A stretch of DNA of 60,000 nt from Prorocentrum cordatum (lineage: Eukaryota > Sar > Dinophyceae > Prorocentrales > Prorocentraceae). The notes below the pieces were generated by a model, which saw only the letters and a list, made by a program, of their open reading frames with translations, was not told the origin of the DNA and did no database searches. The position numbers and the translations under genes were made by a program. Shown piece by piece: positions 40,319 through 50,815 of the stretch; the first letter of the stretch is position 1, and each line of letters opens with the position of its first letter. The stretch is from positions 140,001 to 200,000 of the forward strand of contig CAUYUJ010015940.1 in the NCBI GenBank assembly GCA_963575745.1. Direction: 5' to 3'.

Positions 40319-40540
40319 GATTATTCTTCTTCTTTTTGTTCCTCCTTCTCCTCCTTCTTCTTTTCCTCCTCCTCCTCCTCCTCCTCCTCCTCCTCCTCTT
40401 CCTTTTCCTCCTCCTCCTCCTCCTCCTCATCATCATCATCCTCCCCCGCCTCCTCCTCCTCCTCCTCCTCCTCCTCCTCCTCCTCCTCCTCCTCCTCCTC
40501 CTCCTCCTCCTCGTCCTCCTCCTCCTATCCTTATTCCTTA
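40319..40540. repeat. (TCC)n tract
   Basis: About 200 bp of TCC triplets with a short CAT insert at 40428-40440. Confidence 0.95.
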
Positions 40541-40686
40541 TTAGAATATACTCCTACTCCCCCCTCAGGCCGGCAGATAGGGGCCCATCCGGGTGGTCCC
40601 ATCCTAACCTGTAAAAAACAATACAAAATCAACATGTTTCTTATTTTTTCCTCTCGACATGGACGTCCTGTCGTCCACGGCGATAA
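40541..40686. other. Spacer
   Basis: No gene recognised. Contains TGTAAAAAACAATACAAAAT, similar to the start of repeat G. Confidence 0.4.
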
Positions 40687-40865
40687 TCCATTGCAAAAAA
40701 TACCACAAAGAGCACACGCGCGCGTTCATGTCAGAATCCTACCGAACACCGTGTGTTTGCAAGCATTTCAACATAAAAACATCAAAAACCCAATGTTTTT
40801 TCACAAAAATTCTACAAATTTCCTGCCCGGGCTCTCTTGCTGAAATCATAGGAAAACCATAGGAA
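40687..40865 (+). repeat. Repeat G, copy 3
   Basis: CCATTGCAAAAAATACCACA, CACGCGCGCG, AATCCTACCGAACACCGTG, AACATAAAAACATCAAAAAC and GGGCTCTCTTGCTGAAATCA correspond in order to copies 1 and 2. Confidence 0.8.
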
Positions 40866-40949
40866 TCTTAAGAATTCGGTCAAATCCAGCGATTTCACGT
40901 CATCGCGCGGTGCACTCGCGATGCTCTGTCATGCACCCAGGCCGCGAAT

Positions 40950-41008
40950 CCTGTGCAAAAAATACCACGCAGGCGACATGCGCGCGCGTCGCCGCGAGCG
41001 CCTGCATA
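40950..41008 (+). repeat. Repeat G, copy 4, truncated by ACT tract
   Basis: CCTGTGCAAAAAATACCACG, CATGCGCGCGCGTCGCC and AAATCCTAC. The copy is cut off where the (ACT)n tract begins. Confidence 0.75.
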
Positions 41009-41475
<467 letters not shown>

Positions 41476-42020
41476 ATACTACTAGTACTAGTACTAGTAG
41501 TACTGCAAGTACTTGTCATAGCACTACTTTTTCTGTTACTACTACTACTACTACTACCACTACCACTACCAACACCACTACCACTGGTACTACTACTCCT
41601 GCCTCTTGGGGCCTCCTGGGCCCCCTTGGGGTGTCCTGTCAGACCGTCGGGCTTCCTCCGGCCACCTCTGGCTTCCTGCGGTGTACCGGGCCATTCTCGA
41701 CTCGTCTGGCAATGCGTGCGCGGCATTCAACACGCGCTCGCCAGTTCCCGTCGGCAACCGCCATCGCGGCCGCATCAGCTGTACCAAACCGGCTGGCCGG
41801 TGTGACTTCGGCCCCCAGTTGTGCCAGCTTTGCTTCTTATGTGGGGATGCCATGCTTGACTCGCTCGAGCTGGCTAGCTTGACTCCTACTCCTACTCCTA
41901 CTCCTACTCCTCCTCCTCTTTAACCTCCTCCTCCTGCTCTTTATCCTCTGTATCCTCTTTATCCTCTTTATCCTGTTCCTCCTCCTCCTCCTCCTCGTCC
42001 TCCTCCTCCTCCTCCAGGGG
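41476..42020. other. Degenerate ACT end, unassigned middle, TCC/ACTCCT tract
   Basis: ACT/AGT remnants run to 41600 and a mixed stretch to 41880. (TCCTAC)n and TCC/TATCCTCT repeats follow at 41882-42018. No gene recognised. Confidence 0.5.
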
Positions 42021-43699
42021 GAGCGGGGGGTGCAGGAAGAAGCGGGCCAGGAGGAAGTGGGCGAGGGCCATTTCAGACACCATGAAAAGACAATTCCTCG
42101 CGTGACCGCCTCCGGGCATCAGCTCGCAGCCGGCCATCGGGCCCCCACCAATAAGGCACATGAGAGATCAGTCCACTACTCAGTGTTCCTCGAACTGCGG
42201 CGATGCGTCGGCTAAGTAGCATCGCGGGTAAGACAGCCACGGCGGGAGCGGGGGCCTAGCGTGTCGTAGGCGGGCGCGCCGCGAGTGCTGCTCTGCTGCG
42301 ATCGCCGCGAAAACGCCCGTACAAATGGGAGCGTGCCGTCGCCACAAGAATAGAGAGGTCGGCGCGAGCCAACTGTCGCTGCTGCTGAGTGCCCAGTGAG
42401 TGCGTCTGTTTGGTAGGCGGGCAGCGCCGAGGAAGATGCGCGGGAAAGAACAGCTGGTCGCCAGAGGAATCTGCAGCCGGTCTAGCGGAGCAAAACTGGT
42501 TAGAATTGGGGGGGGGGGGGGGGGCGACGCACCGATGCGCCGCCGTTCGGCTGGTCCCATCTTGAAGTGCAAGCCCCATGCGGTCGTGGGTGGCCAAGGG
42601 GGGAGGCCCCCGATTCACCAGAGGTAGTCGGCTACGCGGGCTGGTAGACCTGCGCGAAAAGCGGCCGCAGCGCCCGCGGCGGCGTCGCCTCCGGCTGGCT
42701 GGCGACACCGCTGCTTGGCAGCTGGTGCGATGGCGTCGGGTTGGGACCAGTGCGGGCGGTCTTGGAGCAGTCGATGGCCTGCTTCGCAGCGCAGTCCGCG
42801 TAATCGCGCCCGAAGCATGCCGCGACCTCGTCGGCGCGGATCGCCTCCGCGTCGGCCATCGGCGGTGGGCACCTCGCGCCATTGGTGTCGCTGCCATTTG
42901 CCTGGGCGCTGCCGTTCGTGATCACGACGCGAGTTGGCGATGGCTCTCGCAAATTAATGTCGGCGGCGGTCGCCTGCCACGCGTGTTTCTCCTCGGCCAG
43001 GCGCCGGGCGCGCAGGCCGGTGGCCCGCGTCGGTGGCGAGGAAAAGACCCCTGCAAAGGGCGTCGGCGATGCTGTGTGAGTCGCGGCCCCGTGGGATTGG
43101 CCCTCTCGGCGCTGGGCCCGACGTCGCATTCCCTGCGGCGCTGTCTTTCTGCGCCGCGGCGCTCGGTTCTCCTGGCGCGAGGCGATTGCCTGCGACGCCC
43201 CCCTCATCTTGCGGCCCCCCGCCCGTCGTCTCCGCCGCGAGTCGTCGGCTACCCGGCGGTCTTGTTCGGCGGGGGGGCACCCTGGTCCTCGAGCAGCTCG
43301 TTGATCTCCTTGAAGACCCGGCCGGCGACTTCATCCTGAAAGGTCTAGATCGCGAAGGGCAGTTGGCGCCAATTGTCGAGCGGCACGCCGGCTGGGGGGT
43401 CGAGCCGCCCCAGTGCCCGCGCCCGCGCGCGCCCGGCACATTCGCGGTAATTCGGCGGGTAGAACGGCGGCAGCGGGCCGCTTGGCGGCGGGCGGTCCGT
43501 TCGAGCTGTGGGTAGGGGTCGGGTTTGGCAGTCAAGCGCCTGGTTGCGGTTTTGGGGTTCGCGGGCGCAGTCGGCGGCGGCCGCGACTGTTCTCTTCGAG
43601 CTGGCTGCGCGTTGGGCACGCGGGGGATGATGTCCTTGGCGAGAGTCCGCGGAGTGAACCTGATAACGCACGTGATGCCTCGCAGTCGTCGTTGAGGCC
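42021..43699. other. GC-rich region, no recognised gene
   Basis: Long overlapping open frames on both strands at high GC. A G14 run is at about 42509-42522. I could not assign any frame to a family. Confidence 0.4.
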
Positions 43700-45310
43700 G
43701 TTGTAGAACGAGCTACGCACCTTGGTGGATGCCTTCCTCGCGGACGCCGCTGCTGATGCCGGACGTAATGTTGTGGATGTCCTTCACTGTGATGCTCGCG
43801 CAGACGAAGACGATGACTTTCTTCGGCTCCTTCCAGGCGGCTGGTTCTGGAGGTTGCGGTTGGGTAAGTGTGATGGCATCGTGCGGTGGAAGCATGTTGG
43901 GCGTGGCACGCTGCGCCTCAACGCCTTCTGCGAATGCCGCCTGCTGGCGCGCGCCATCTCGCGCTGGCGATCTGCAGCCACTGAGGCTCGACATTGGACG
44001 GCGGTCCCATTTGAAATTCGCATCGTAGCTCGATGTCGTTGGCGCGATTGGTGGGGGACCTGTGCTGTGCCTGGTCATGAGGGCGTATCGCCCGCGCCCC
44101 TTTTGTAGTCGACGTGCTCGCGAGGTAGAGGGAGAGCAGTACTGCTTCGCTGAGTTCCTGCAAGAAGCCGTCGACGTTAGTCGCACGTAGCAGGTAAGAG
44201 GCGCGGTCGTAGGTTCTCGAATGGATCGCCTTCGTTCTGCTTCTTGTAGGTCTGCACGCTTGTATACCTCGGCGATGCTTGTATACCTGGACAGTGAAGA
44301 TATTGCGGGTTTGCTCGAGGTTGTTCATCTCGTTGCCGTTAAGTCCCGTCTTCTGTGGGACGCGGCAGATGAAGTCTTTGTCGGCCAGCCCCATGGCCCG
44401 CGCCCATGGTACGGCGGCGATTAAAGCCCTCCTCTCCGTGGTATGTACGGATCCGCCCTCATGTGCGTTGATCCAAGCCGCGGCGCGGCAATGGGCAGTG
44501 ACCCGTCACGGCCCTGATGCCGGAGGTATCGCGGTTCCTGTTGGGACATATGTGTGTCTTCAAGTCGTTGTAGGTCAGACCAGAGTACGTAAACGTGTGA
44601 TGGTGGTGGCAGAACGTCTTCATCAACCGCTGTGGCGTCTGAGTGGGCACGACGACTGGTCCAACTTCCAGTGCTGCGTAGGTGCTCTCCCTCGTAAGGG
44701 CGGCTGGCTCGACGCCGTACTGGGACTTGTTGGGCGTTCGTGCCGCATGTTGGGGAGAATGAAGGTCTAATCACTTGTCCGTTGGAGAAGCGATATCGGG
44801 GAAAGGGAAAACAAACTCCTTCTCGGATGCGTTGTCCATGTAAGCCTCTTGCTTGGTCATGCTGCTGGAACTCGGGCGCCGCGTTTGGTGCAATGTCTGG
44901 CCGCCCGTGTTACACGAGCTGGAATACTCGCTTTGCGTTCTGTGCCGGGAAATATTCGGTGCCCTCGGTGATCCTGAAGTCCGCGCACTTGGAGAAAGTG
45001 ATATTGGAGACCACGTTGGAGGTTCTGCCATAGATAGTAGCATCAAATTGGTTTATGCCGTCTCTTAGTGGCCTACCCCGCTGTAGGTCTACAGGCGGCT
45101 CCGCGGCTTGGTCAAACTGGGCGGCGCACGCGCTGGGTAGCTGTAGGGTCGATGGCCAAATCCTTGGACCAGATGTATGCGATGCACGGGTTGTGGGAGG
45201 TTGTTGAGAACGGAAGGTTGTTGAGATGTGAAAAGGTTTTGTTCTACCAAGTCGTTTCCTGTCGGTGCCATGGTCAGCTGGAGGGGCAGGCATATCTCAA
45301 GTCAGGCGTA
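43700..45310 (-). pseudogene. Possible decayed minus-strand gene, unrecognised
   Basis: Several minus-strand stretches look like natural protein but lie in different frames: FDATIYGRTSNVVSNITFSK (44980-45040), MTKQEAYMDNASEKEFVFPF (about 44850), FTYSGLTYNDLKTHICPNRN (about 44570) and GLADKDFICRVPQKTGLNGN (about 44390). Others are NVDGFLQELSEAVLLSLYLA (about 44180) and KEPKKVIVFVCASITVKDIH (about 43800). Residue use is unlike the random GC-rich frames around it. I do not recognise a family. It could be a relic of a virus-like or transposon gene, or of a host gene with several small introns. Confidence 0.3.
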
Positions 45311-45470
45311 CGAGAACCCCTGATTGACGTAGCTCAACTTGTGGCTGAAGTAGCGCCTGTCAGGGGGCATGCCCCGAGTGATCCGCACAGATGCCCGCCA
45401 GTCCCACTCCGCCACTCCATGGTTTGTCGAGAAGTAAGTCGTAACACAGCGGAGTGTCGAAGTCGCCCTC
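45311..45470. other. Spacer before TCC tract
   Basis: No gene recognised. Confidence 0.4.
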
Positions 45471-45600
45471 CCCCTCACCCTCCTCCTCCTCCTCCTCCTC
45501 CTCCTCCTCCTCCTCCTCCTCCTCCTCCTCCTCCTCCCCCTCTTCCTCCTCCTCCTCCTCCTCCTCCTCCTCCTCCTCCTCCTCCTCCTCCTCCCATCTC
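45471..45600. repeat. (TCC)n tract
   Basis: Nearly pure TCC for 125 bp. Confidence 0.95.
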
Positions 45601-45879
45601 GCCTCACTTCTCCACCCCGCTCTCGGCCCCGCTGGCACATGCGCCCTCAGCCCAAACCCAAGCACGCCCACAGTCTCACCCTCTTGACAGGCTCCGCCCT
45701 GGCAATTTGCTCGAGCGGGTCCGGCCGCGGCGACCGCAGGCGACACGTGCCCCCAACCACCACCAACCCACCAAAACACAACATCAACGCGGGGAGCCCC
45801 ATGAGTACGCGCACAGTGCCGTTCCCCCGGTCGACCCCAGAAGCCCGAGCGAGATGCCGCGCTCATACCTAACAAATAA

Positions 45880-46088
45880 CAAACAAAAGGCGTTCGCGCG
45901 CAGTCCCGCATCCTACGGCTTGGCCAGGAGGACGAAAAGTGGCCGCGCACGGGCGGGAGCGGAACTTCAAAGAATCCTTGCGCGGCGTTGCGGCGAGGGC
46001 ACCATTTAGCCCTCTCACGGGCTGCCAAGGTTCTGGTGCGTGCGGCGGAGACGAAGCATGCGCCGCGCCGAAAAAGCACGACCACTTT

Positions 46089-46138
<50 letters not shown>

Positions 46139-46265
46139 GCAGCGCATGGGCGAGGACAGCATTTCGCCATCTCCGCTGCCGCAGCCGGCGAGCGAGACCC
46201 ACGCAGCGACGCCACTTCCAGGCAAAATCTACACGAAGCTTGGGGGAGGGCATTTAGTTGACAGC
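45880..46265 (+). repeat. Dispersed repeat B, copy 1, with embedded (CA)n
   Basis: Shares with 49775-50180 the words GTGGCCGCGCACGGGCGGGA, CTTGCGCGGCG, GGCGAGGGCACC, ATGCGCCGCGCCGAAA and CTTCCAGGC(A/G)AAATCT. This copy has a (CA)23 run at 46092-46137 that is absent from the other. Confidence 0.85.
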
Positions 46266-46932
46266 CCACCCGCGGCTGGGACGGGATCGCCACTTCGATC
46301 AGGAAGAATAAGCGCAGCGACCGAGGCGAGACCGTCATTTTGCCTCGTAGTGTTAGCAAATAAGATGGCAGGTTTGGGATTGAGGTACTGACGTCCGGCT
46401 AAGTGGCAAAGTAGGGTTGTATATATAGCTCACACCCCCCCCCAAGATCCCTATTTTCCGTGTTCTGTTCTGCTTTCCTCTCTTCGTCCTCCTCCTCTTT
46501 CTCATCCTCCTCCTTTCCCCCCCCCATCCTCTCCCCTCATACTTTCTCCTCCTTTTGCTCTATTCATATCTCTCTGGTCTTCCTCCTCCTCCTCCTCGTT
46601 CTCATCCCTGTCCTATCCTTCTGTTTCTGTACTTCCTGGATTAATCCAGGGCTCGGCGGTTTAATCCACCTCTCCTTCCTCCCTCCTCCCTTCCCTCCTC
46701 CTAGAGAGGGGAAGCACACTCGGTGCCCTTCCGCCAATCCGTTTCGGCGTCCAGGGACCGTTTTCGGGCCCCAGAACCATCAAAAACGACCCAGAGCGAA
46801 AAACCATCCCAAGGAAAAGGGTGTGGACCTCTGGGGCCGCGGATTTCCTCATGGCTCCAGGCGATTCCCCTTTTCCTACTCCTCCTCCGCCTTCAACTTC
46901 TCCCCCCCCCTCCTCCTACTCGCCCCACCCTG
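46266..46932. other. Unassigned, pyrimidine-rich end
   Basis: TCC/CTC-rich patches at 46478-46620 and 46865-46930. The latter directly precedes the leader relic. No gene recognised. Confidence 0.4.
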
Positions 46933-46955
46933 TCCGTAGCCATCATCGGCTCAAG
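46933..46955 (+). other. Dinoflagellate spliced-leader relic
   Basis: TCCGTAGCCAT followed by CATC and GGCTCAAG. The known 22-nt dinoflagellate leader has the same first 11 and last 8 bases, with TTT between them. 19 of 22 leader bases are therefore present in the right order, with 3 bases replaced by 4. Leader relics fused to genes are known in dinoflagellates as marks of retroposed mRNAs. Confidence 0.8.
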
Positions 46956-47007
46956 TTGCCCCCGCGCGGGCTGATCCGAAGATTTGTGTCGAAGTCTTAC
47001 AGCAGGT

Positions 47008-48439
47008 ATGAACACCTCGATTGCGGTATCTGGTCGTGTTGTGTTGACCCGTGATGGTAAACGGGCGCGCCTGGATTTGAGCGTTGGCAATCCGTCAGAA
47101 CCCTCGGGCTCGGCAGCTGCTGACATCATCCGCCTCTTGGAGCCGGCTGCCCCTTCGGGGCCGCCCGTTGCCCCCGTGCCGATCGCGGACCGCGTCCGCC
47201 CGCGCGCTGTGGATGTTATTGGTGACGTGAACGCAGGGCGCTTGACCGTGCACCCGTCGAAGACCGACCTCTTACTGAAGGAGGTGAACAACCAGATGAA
47301 TTACATACAGGCGTCTTGCGGAATGCAGCGCCGCCAGGAAGGCCAATGGAGTGAAGCAGCCCAGAACAAGCTCGTCGCCTGGCTCAACAAGCGCAGGCAC
47401 GCGCTGCGGGGGCGACATGGCGAGTTTACAGGTTGCAATGGCCGACCAAAGTGATGGAGCAATCGGGTTCAAACCGTTTTTGGTTTCGCAGTTCGTTTCC
47501 TTTTGTCCTGGGCAACGTTTTCTCTGGCATAGTTGCGCTCCGTGCTTTGGCCAGCCGTTGCGAGGTGCCTTGCTACCGCAAATTCAACATTCCTGGCCGC
47601 CGCCTCGCTCAGCGGCCCTCGCTCCAGTGGATGCCGCGCGCTGACAAGACGACCGCGCTGTCGATGGAGCCGTCCAATTCTTTCCAGGGTGGAAAGGAAA
47701 TGCGGGAGACCAAGACATCGCGCCCCACTCTTTGTCTGCTTTCCTGGATTGCTTGCTGCGCCCCAAGTGGGGCGCGCTCGCGCAGTTTTCGAAAAAACTC
47801 GGGAAGGTTGCGTTTTAACAATTTTCCGCCGCGGGGTGTCTCGTCGGGCGGAAGTCTTGGTTCTCCGTTGGGAAGGTTTTCGCCGAGGTTGACATCGACA
47901 ACTGCTTTGTGGCCCTCTTGGTGAGAGAGCTCTCGCAGGATTGCAACATTGATGAAGACTTGCCCACCCTCGCGGCGTTTGCTGCGAACTACAAGAAGTG
48001 GCGCGCGTTCCTCGCGGCTTACATGCACGTGACAGCGAAAGAGGCGAAGAAGCTTCTCATCAAAATCGTGCATTTGGGGAAGCCGGCGTGCGATCTCCCG
48101 TTTCTGTGGAACCTCGCCGTCGACATGCACAAAGCTGTGGATATGCTTCTGTCGCGCGAGAAATTCAGGTACTTGGACGGTCGTTTCGAGAACCGCCGCT
48201 GCCCCGCCGCATCAAAGCTTCACTACGCCTTGAGCTCTGTGGAGGATTCCATCTTGTCTAACTTAGAGACGGAGGTGACCTCTGTGGACGGCGTGACCGT
48301 CAACACTTACATGTTTGATGGCGCTGTGTTCTTGATGCCCGAAGATGCCATGGACGACCTCCGCGCGGCGGTGAAAACCGTCGCTGACAAGTGGGGCTTG
48401 TCGATGTCTGTGGTGACGATCGATGGTGACGATGCGTAA
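47008..48439 (+). pseudogene. Broken polymerase-like gene in the retrocopy
   Basis: Three overlapping frames. The first (ATG 47008 to 47454) has no known domain; the reading can begin 24 bases earlier at a TTG, but ATG 47008 fits a 52-nt leader-to-start distance. The second (to 47924) contains GRRLAQRPSLQWMPRADKT. The third (about 47872-48439) starts GKVFAEVDIDNCFVALLVRE and goes on to TAKEAKKLLIKIVHLGK, FENRRCPAASKLHYALSSVE and TYMFDGAVF. The order S-L-Q-x-(L/M)-P/R, (V/D)-D-(I/M)-x-N-C, A-K-x-L and F-D-G resembles a palm-type nucleic-acid polymerase family that I associate with giant viruses and protists. I cannot name it with certainty. At least two frameshifts, or an unremoved intron near 47650-47860, break it. 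Confidence 0.4.
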
Positions 48440-48735
48440 GTAGGTCGGCTGTGAGCGATGCACGGGCCAACGGCAAATTCGGATAACTGTCTCTTTGGAC
48501 TTACGTGTAAATAGTGGAAGGCGTTAGCGGCTGGAGGCCGCGCAACATTATATGAGCCCGTTCGTGTTCATGCTGCTGACTATGCTATGTAGATGTCCAA
48601 GAGGTGCCATGCAGATTCCACGAGGGGTGTTTTTCAGCCATTCGATATGGTTCGTCCTTGTTGCACGTTGGGGGTTCCGACCCAGCCTGCAGCTGCTTTG
48701 TTCGTTCTCGAACTCGCCGAAGCGATTGACAAAAC
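48440..48735 (+). other. 3' untranslated part of the retrocopy
   Basis: Lies between the last stop (48437-48439) and the A-run. No gene recognised. Confidence 0.45.
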
Positions 48736-48840
48736 AAAAAAAAAAAAAAAAAAAAAAAAAACTTCCCTCCTCTCCTCCACGCTCCCCTGCTCTGCCGCTG
48801 TTCCTCCTCCTTCTCCTCCCCCTCCTCCCTCCCTTGTGTT

Positions 48841-49148
48841 CCTCCTCTTCCGCTGGCGGAACTTTTTTTTTGTTTTCCTCCTCCCGCTTTCGGAGGCAGA
48901 GTTTTTTTCCCTTTTTTCCATGTGAAAACACATGTTTTTCCTTATGTTTCCCTTTGTTTCCTCTTTTTCGGTCTTTCCCCTGGGACGGCGGAGAAATTCG
49001 GAGGACCGAACGAGGCAGGGAAAAGAGGAAAAAAAGGAAAAATAAGGAAAAACCTGTGTTTTCACAGGGAAAAAAAGGAAAACAACTCTGCCCCCGAGGG
49101 CGGGAGGAGGAAAAAAAGGAAAAAACTTTCCGCCCGCGGAAGAGGAGG
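48841..49148. repeat. Palindrome 1, 128-bp arms
   Basis: Arms 48841-48968 and 49021-49148 with a 52-bp centre. Matching words are CCTCCTCTTCCGC with GCGGAAGAGGAGG, GGCAGAGTT with AACTCTGCC, and GTGAAAACACA with TGTGTTTTCAC. Match is roughly 80-85% by eye. Confidence 0.85.
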
Positions 49149-49249
49149 AAAGGGAGATGGACGGAGGAGGAGGAGGAGGACGACGACGACGACGACGGGG
49201 AGGAGGAGGAGGAGGACGACGACGAGGAGGAACAGGGAGAGACGGATTG

Positions 49250-49523
49250 TTCCTCTTTTTCCTCCTCCGGCCTTGGGGCGCGGAGATGTTTTCCTCTTTT
49301 TCCCTGTGAAAACACAGGTATTTTCATATTTTCCTCTTTTCCCTGCCTCGTTCGGGCCCTCCAGATTTTTCCGCCGCCCCAGGGGAAAGACCGAAAAAGA
49401 GGAAAAAAATGAAAAATAGGGAAAAACCTGTGTTTTCACAGGGAAAAAGAGGAAAAAAACATTGCCTCCGAGGGCGGGAGGAAGAAAAAAAGGAAAAAAA
49501 CGTTCCGCCTGCGGAAGAGGAGG
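49250..49523. repeat. Palindrome 2, inverted relative to palindrome 1
   Basis: Arms of about 93 bp (49250-49342 and 49398-49498) with a GTGAAAACACAG/CTGTGTTTTCAC core. Its right arm extends to 49523 with sequence that pairs with the start of palindrome 1. The centres share GGTCTTTCCCCTGGG and CCGAACGAGGCAGGG in opposite orientation. Confidence 0.85.
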
Positions 49524-49620
49524 AAAACGAGGGAAGGAGGAGGAAGCTGAAAGGAGAAGGGAGGAGGAGGAGGAGGGAGAGGAGGAGGAAGCAACATGGG
49601 GATCTTGGGGGGGGGTGCGA

Positions 49621-49621
<1 letters not shown>

Positions 49622-49669
<48 letters not shown>
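49622..49669. repeat. (TA)n microsatellite
   Basis: About 23 TA units. Confidence 0.95.
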
Positions 49670-49670
<1 letters not shown>

Positions 49671-49774
49671 TCAAGCTAGCCAGGTCGAACGAGTCAGCGG
49701 GCGCCGCCCATTCCCCCTAGCCCTCCCAGAACACAATAATCAATGATGGCGCAACTTGGCACGAGTGCTGGAGC

Positions 49775-50180
49775 GCAACCCTACTTAGCGAACGGACGGC
49801 AGTCGCACGCGGCACCACTTCCGACGGCCTGGCTAGGAACAAAAGCGTGGCCGCGCACGGGCGGGAGCGGAACTTCAGAAAATCCTTGCGCGGCGCTGAG
49901 GCGAGGGCACCGTTTAGCCCCCTCTCAGGCGGCCAAGCTCCCGACGAGTGCCGCGAAGACGAAGCGTGCGCCGCGCCGAAACAACACTGCCACTTTCGCG
50001 CGTACAAGCGGCGCGGCGCATGGTCACGAACAGCATTTCGCCCGCTCTCGTGCGGCCCACTCTGCCGTTGCCGCTTTGATGCGGCTCGGCGAGCGAAACA
50101 TGCGCCGCGCCCGCGCGGGAACGCCGCTTCCAGGCGAAATCTGCACGGAGCTTGGGCGAGGGGCGACAAGTTACCTGCCC
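49775..50180 (+). repeat. Dispersed repeat B, copy 2
   Basis: Same words in the same order as 45880-46265 (for example GTGGCCGCGCACGGGCGGGA at 49848 and CTTCCAGGCGAAATCTGCAC at 50127). It has ACAAGCGGCGCGGCGCATGG where copy 1 has the (CA)n run. Confidence 0.85.
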
Positions 50181-50394
50181 CCCAAGATGGCCCCAAAGGG
50201 CCCCTCCAGTGTTCCCCTGGTGGCTCCCGCACAGCTGGGGGAACACGCAGCATAGAAACATTGCTTGATTCCCTACCTAGGCTCTCCCTAGAGGGTTCTT
50301 ACATTGTTTGCTTAAAAAGGGGCCGGGCAGTGTAGGCCGCCCCGGGCGGTTCCCCCAGTCCCCGCCCCGCGGTTCCCCCAGTTGCGCCCCCTGG

Positions 50395-50815
50395 GTTCAC
50401 CCAGCTTAGCTAAGCTAAGCTAAGCTTAGCCTAGCTTAGCTTATTTCATCTTAGCTTAGCTTAGCTTAGTTTAGCTTAGTTTTGCCTAGCCTAGCTTAGC
50501 TTAACTTAGCTTAACTTAATATCATCTTAGTTTAGCTTAACTTAGCTTAGCTTAGCTTAGCTTGACTTGGCTTGGCTTAGCTTAGCTTAGCTTAGCCTAG
50601 CCTAGCTTAGCTTAGCTTAGCTTAGCATGGCTTAGCTTACCTTACCTTAGCTTAGCGCAGCGCAGCAAAGCGCAGCATTAGCACAGCATAGCATAGTATA
50701 GCATAGCCAAGCATAGCATAGCATAGCATAGCATAGCTCAGCATAGCATAGCATAGCATAGCATAGCCAAGCATAGCCAAGCATAGCATAGCATAGCTCA
50801 GCATAGCATATTGTT
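50395..50815. repeat. (AGCTT)n then (GCATA)n pentamer arrays
   Basis: AGCTTAGCTTAGC-type units to about 50660, then GCATAGCATAGC units with AGCCA and AGCTC variants to 50812. Confidence 0.95.

Larger units (their letters stand above)
46933..48761 (+). mobile_element. Processed retrocopy of a trans-spliced mRNA
   Basis: The 5' end is a spliced-leader relic (46933-46955). The middle is a gene-like stretch (47008-48439). The 3' end is a run of 26 A (48736-48761), preceded by AAAAC. This is the structure expected if a mature dinoflagellate mRNA with leader and poly(A) tail was reverse-transcribed and inserted. Both ends abut pyrimidine-rich sequence (CTCCTCCTACTCGCC before, CTTCCCTCCTCTCC after). 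A clear target duplication was not found. Confidence 0.65.

Noticed and set aside
46984-47007. Upstream start at TTG 46984 for the polymerase-like gene
   Set aside because: ATG at 47008 is in frame 24 bases later and eukaryotic starts at TTG are rare.
50395-50815. CRISPR-like array of short repeats
   Set aside because: The pentamer units are contiguous with no spacers and the sequence is eukaryotic; the same holds for the other tandem arrays.
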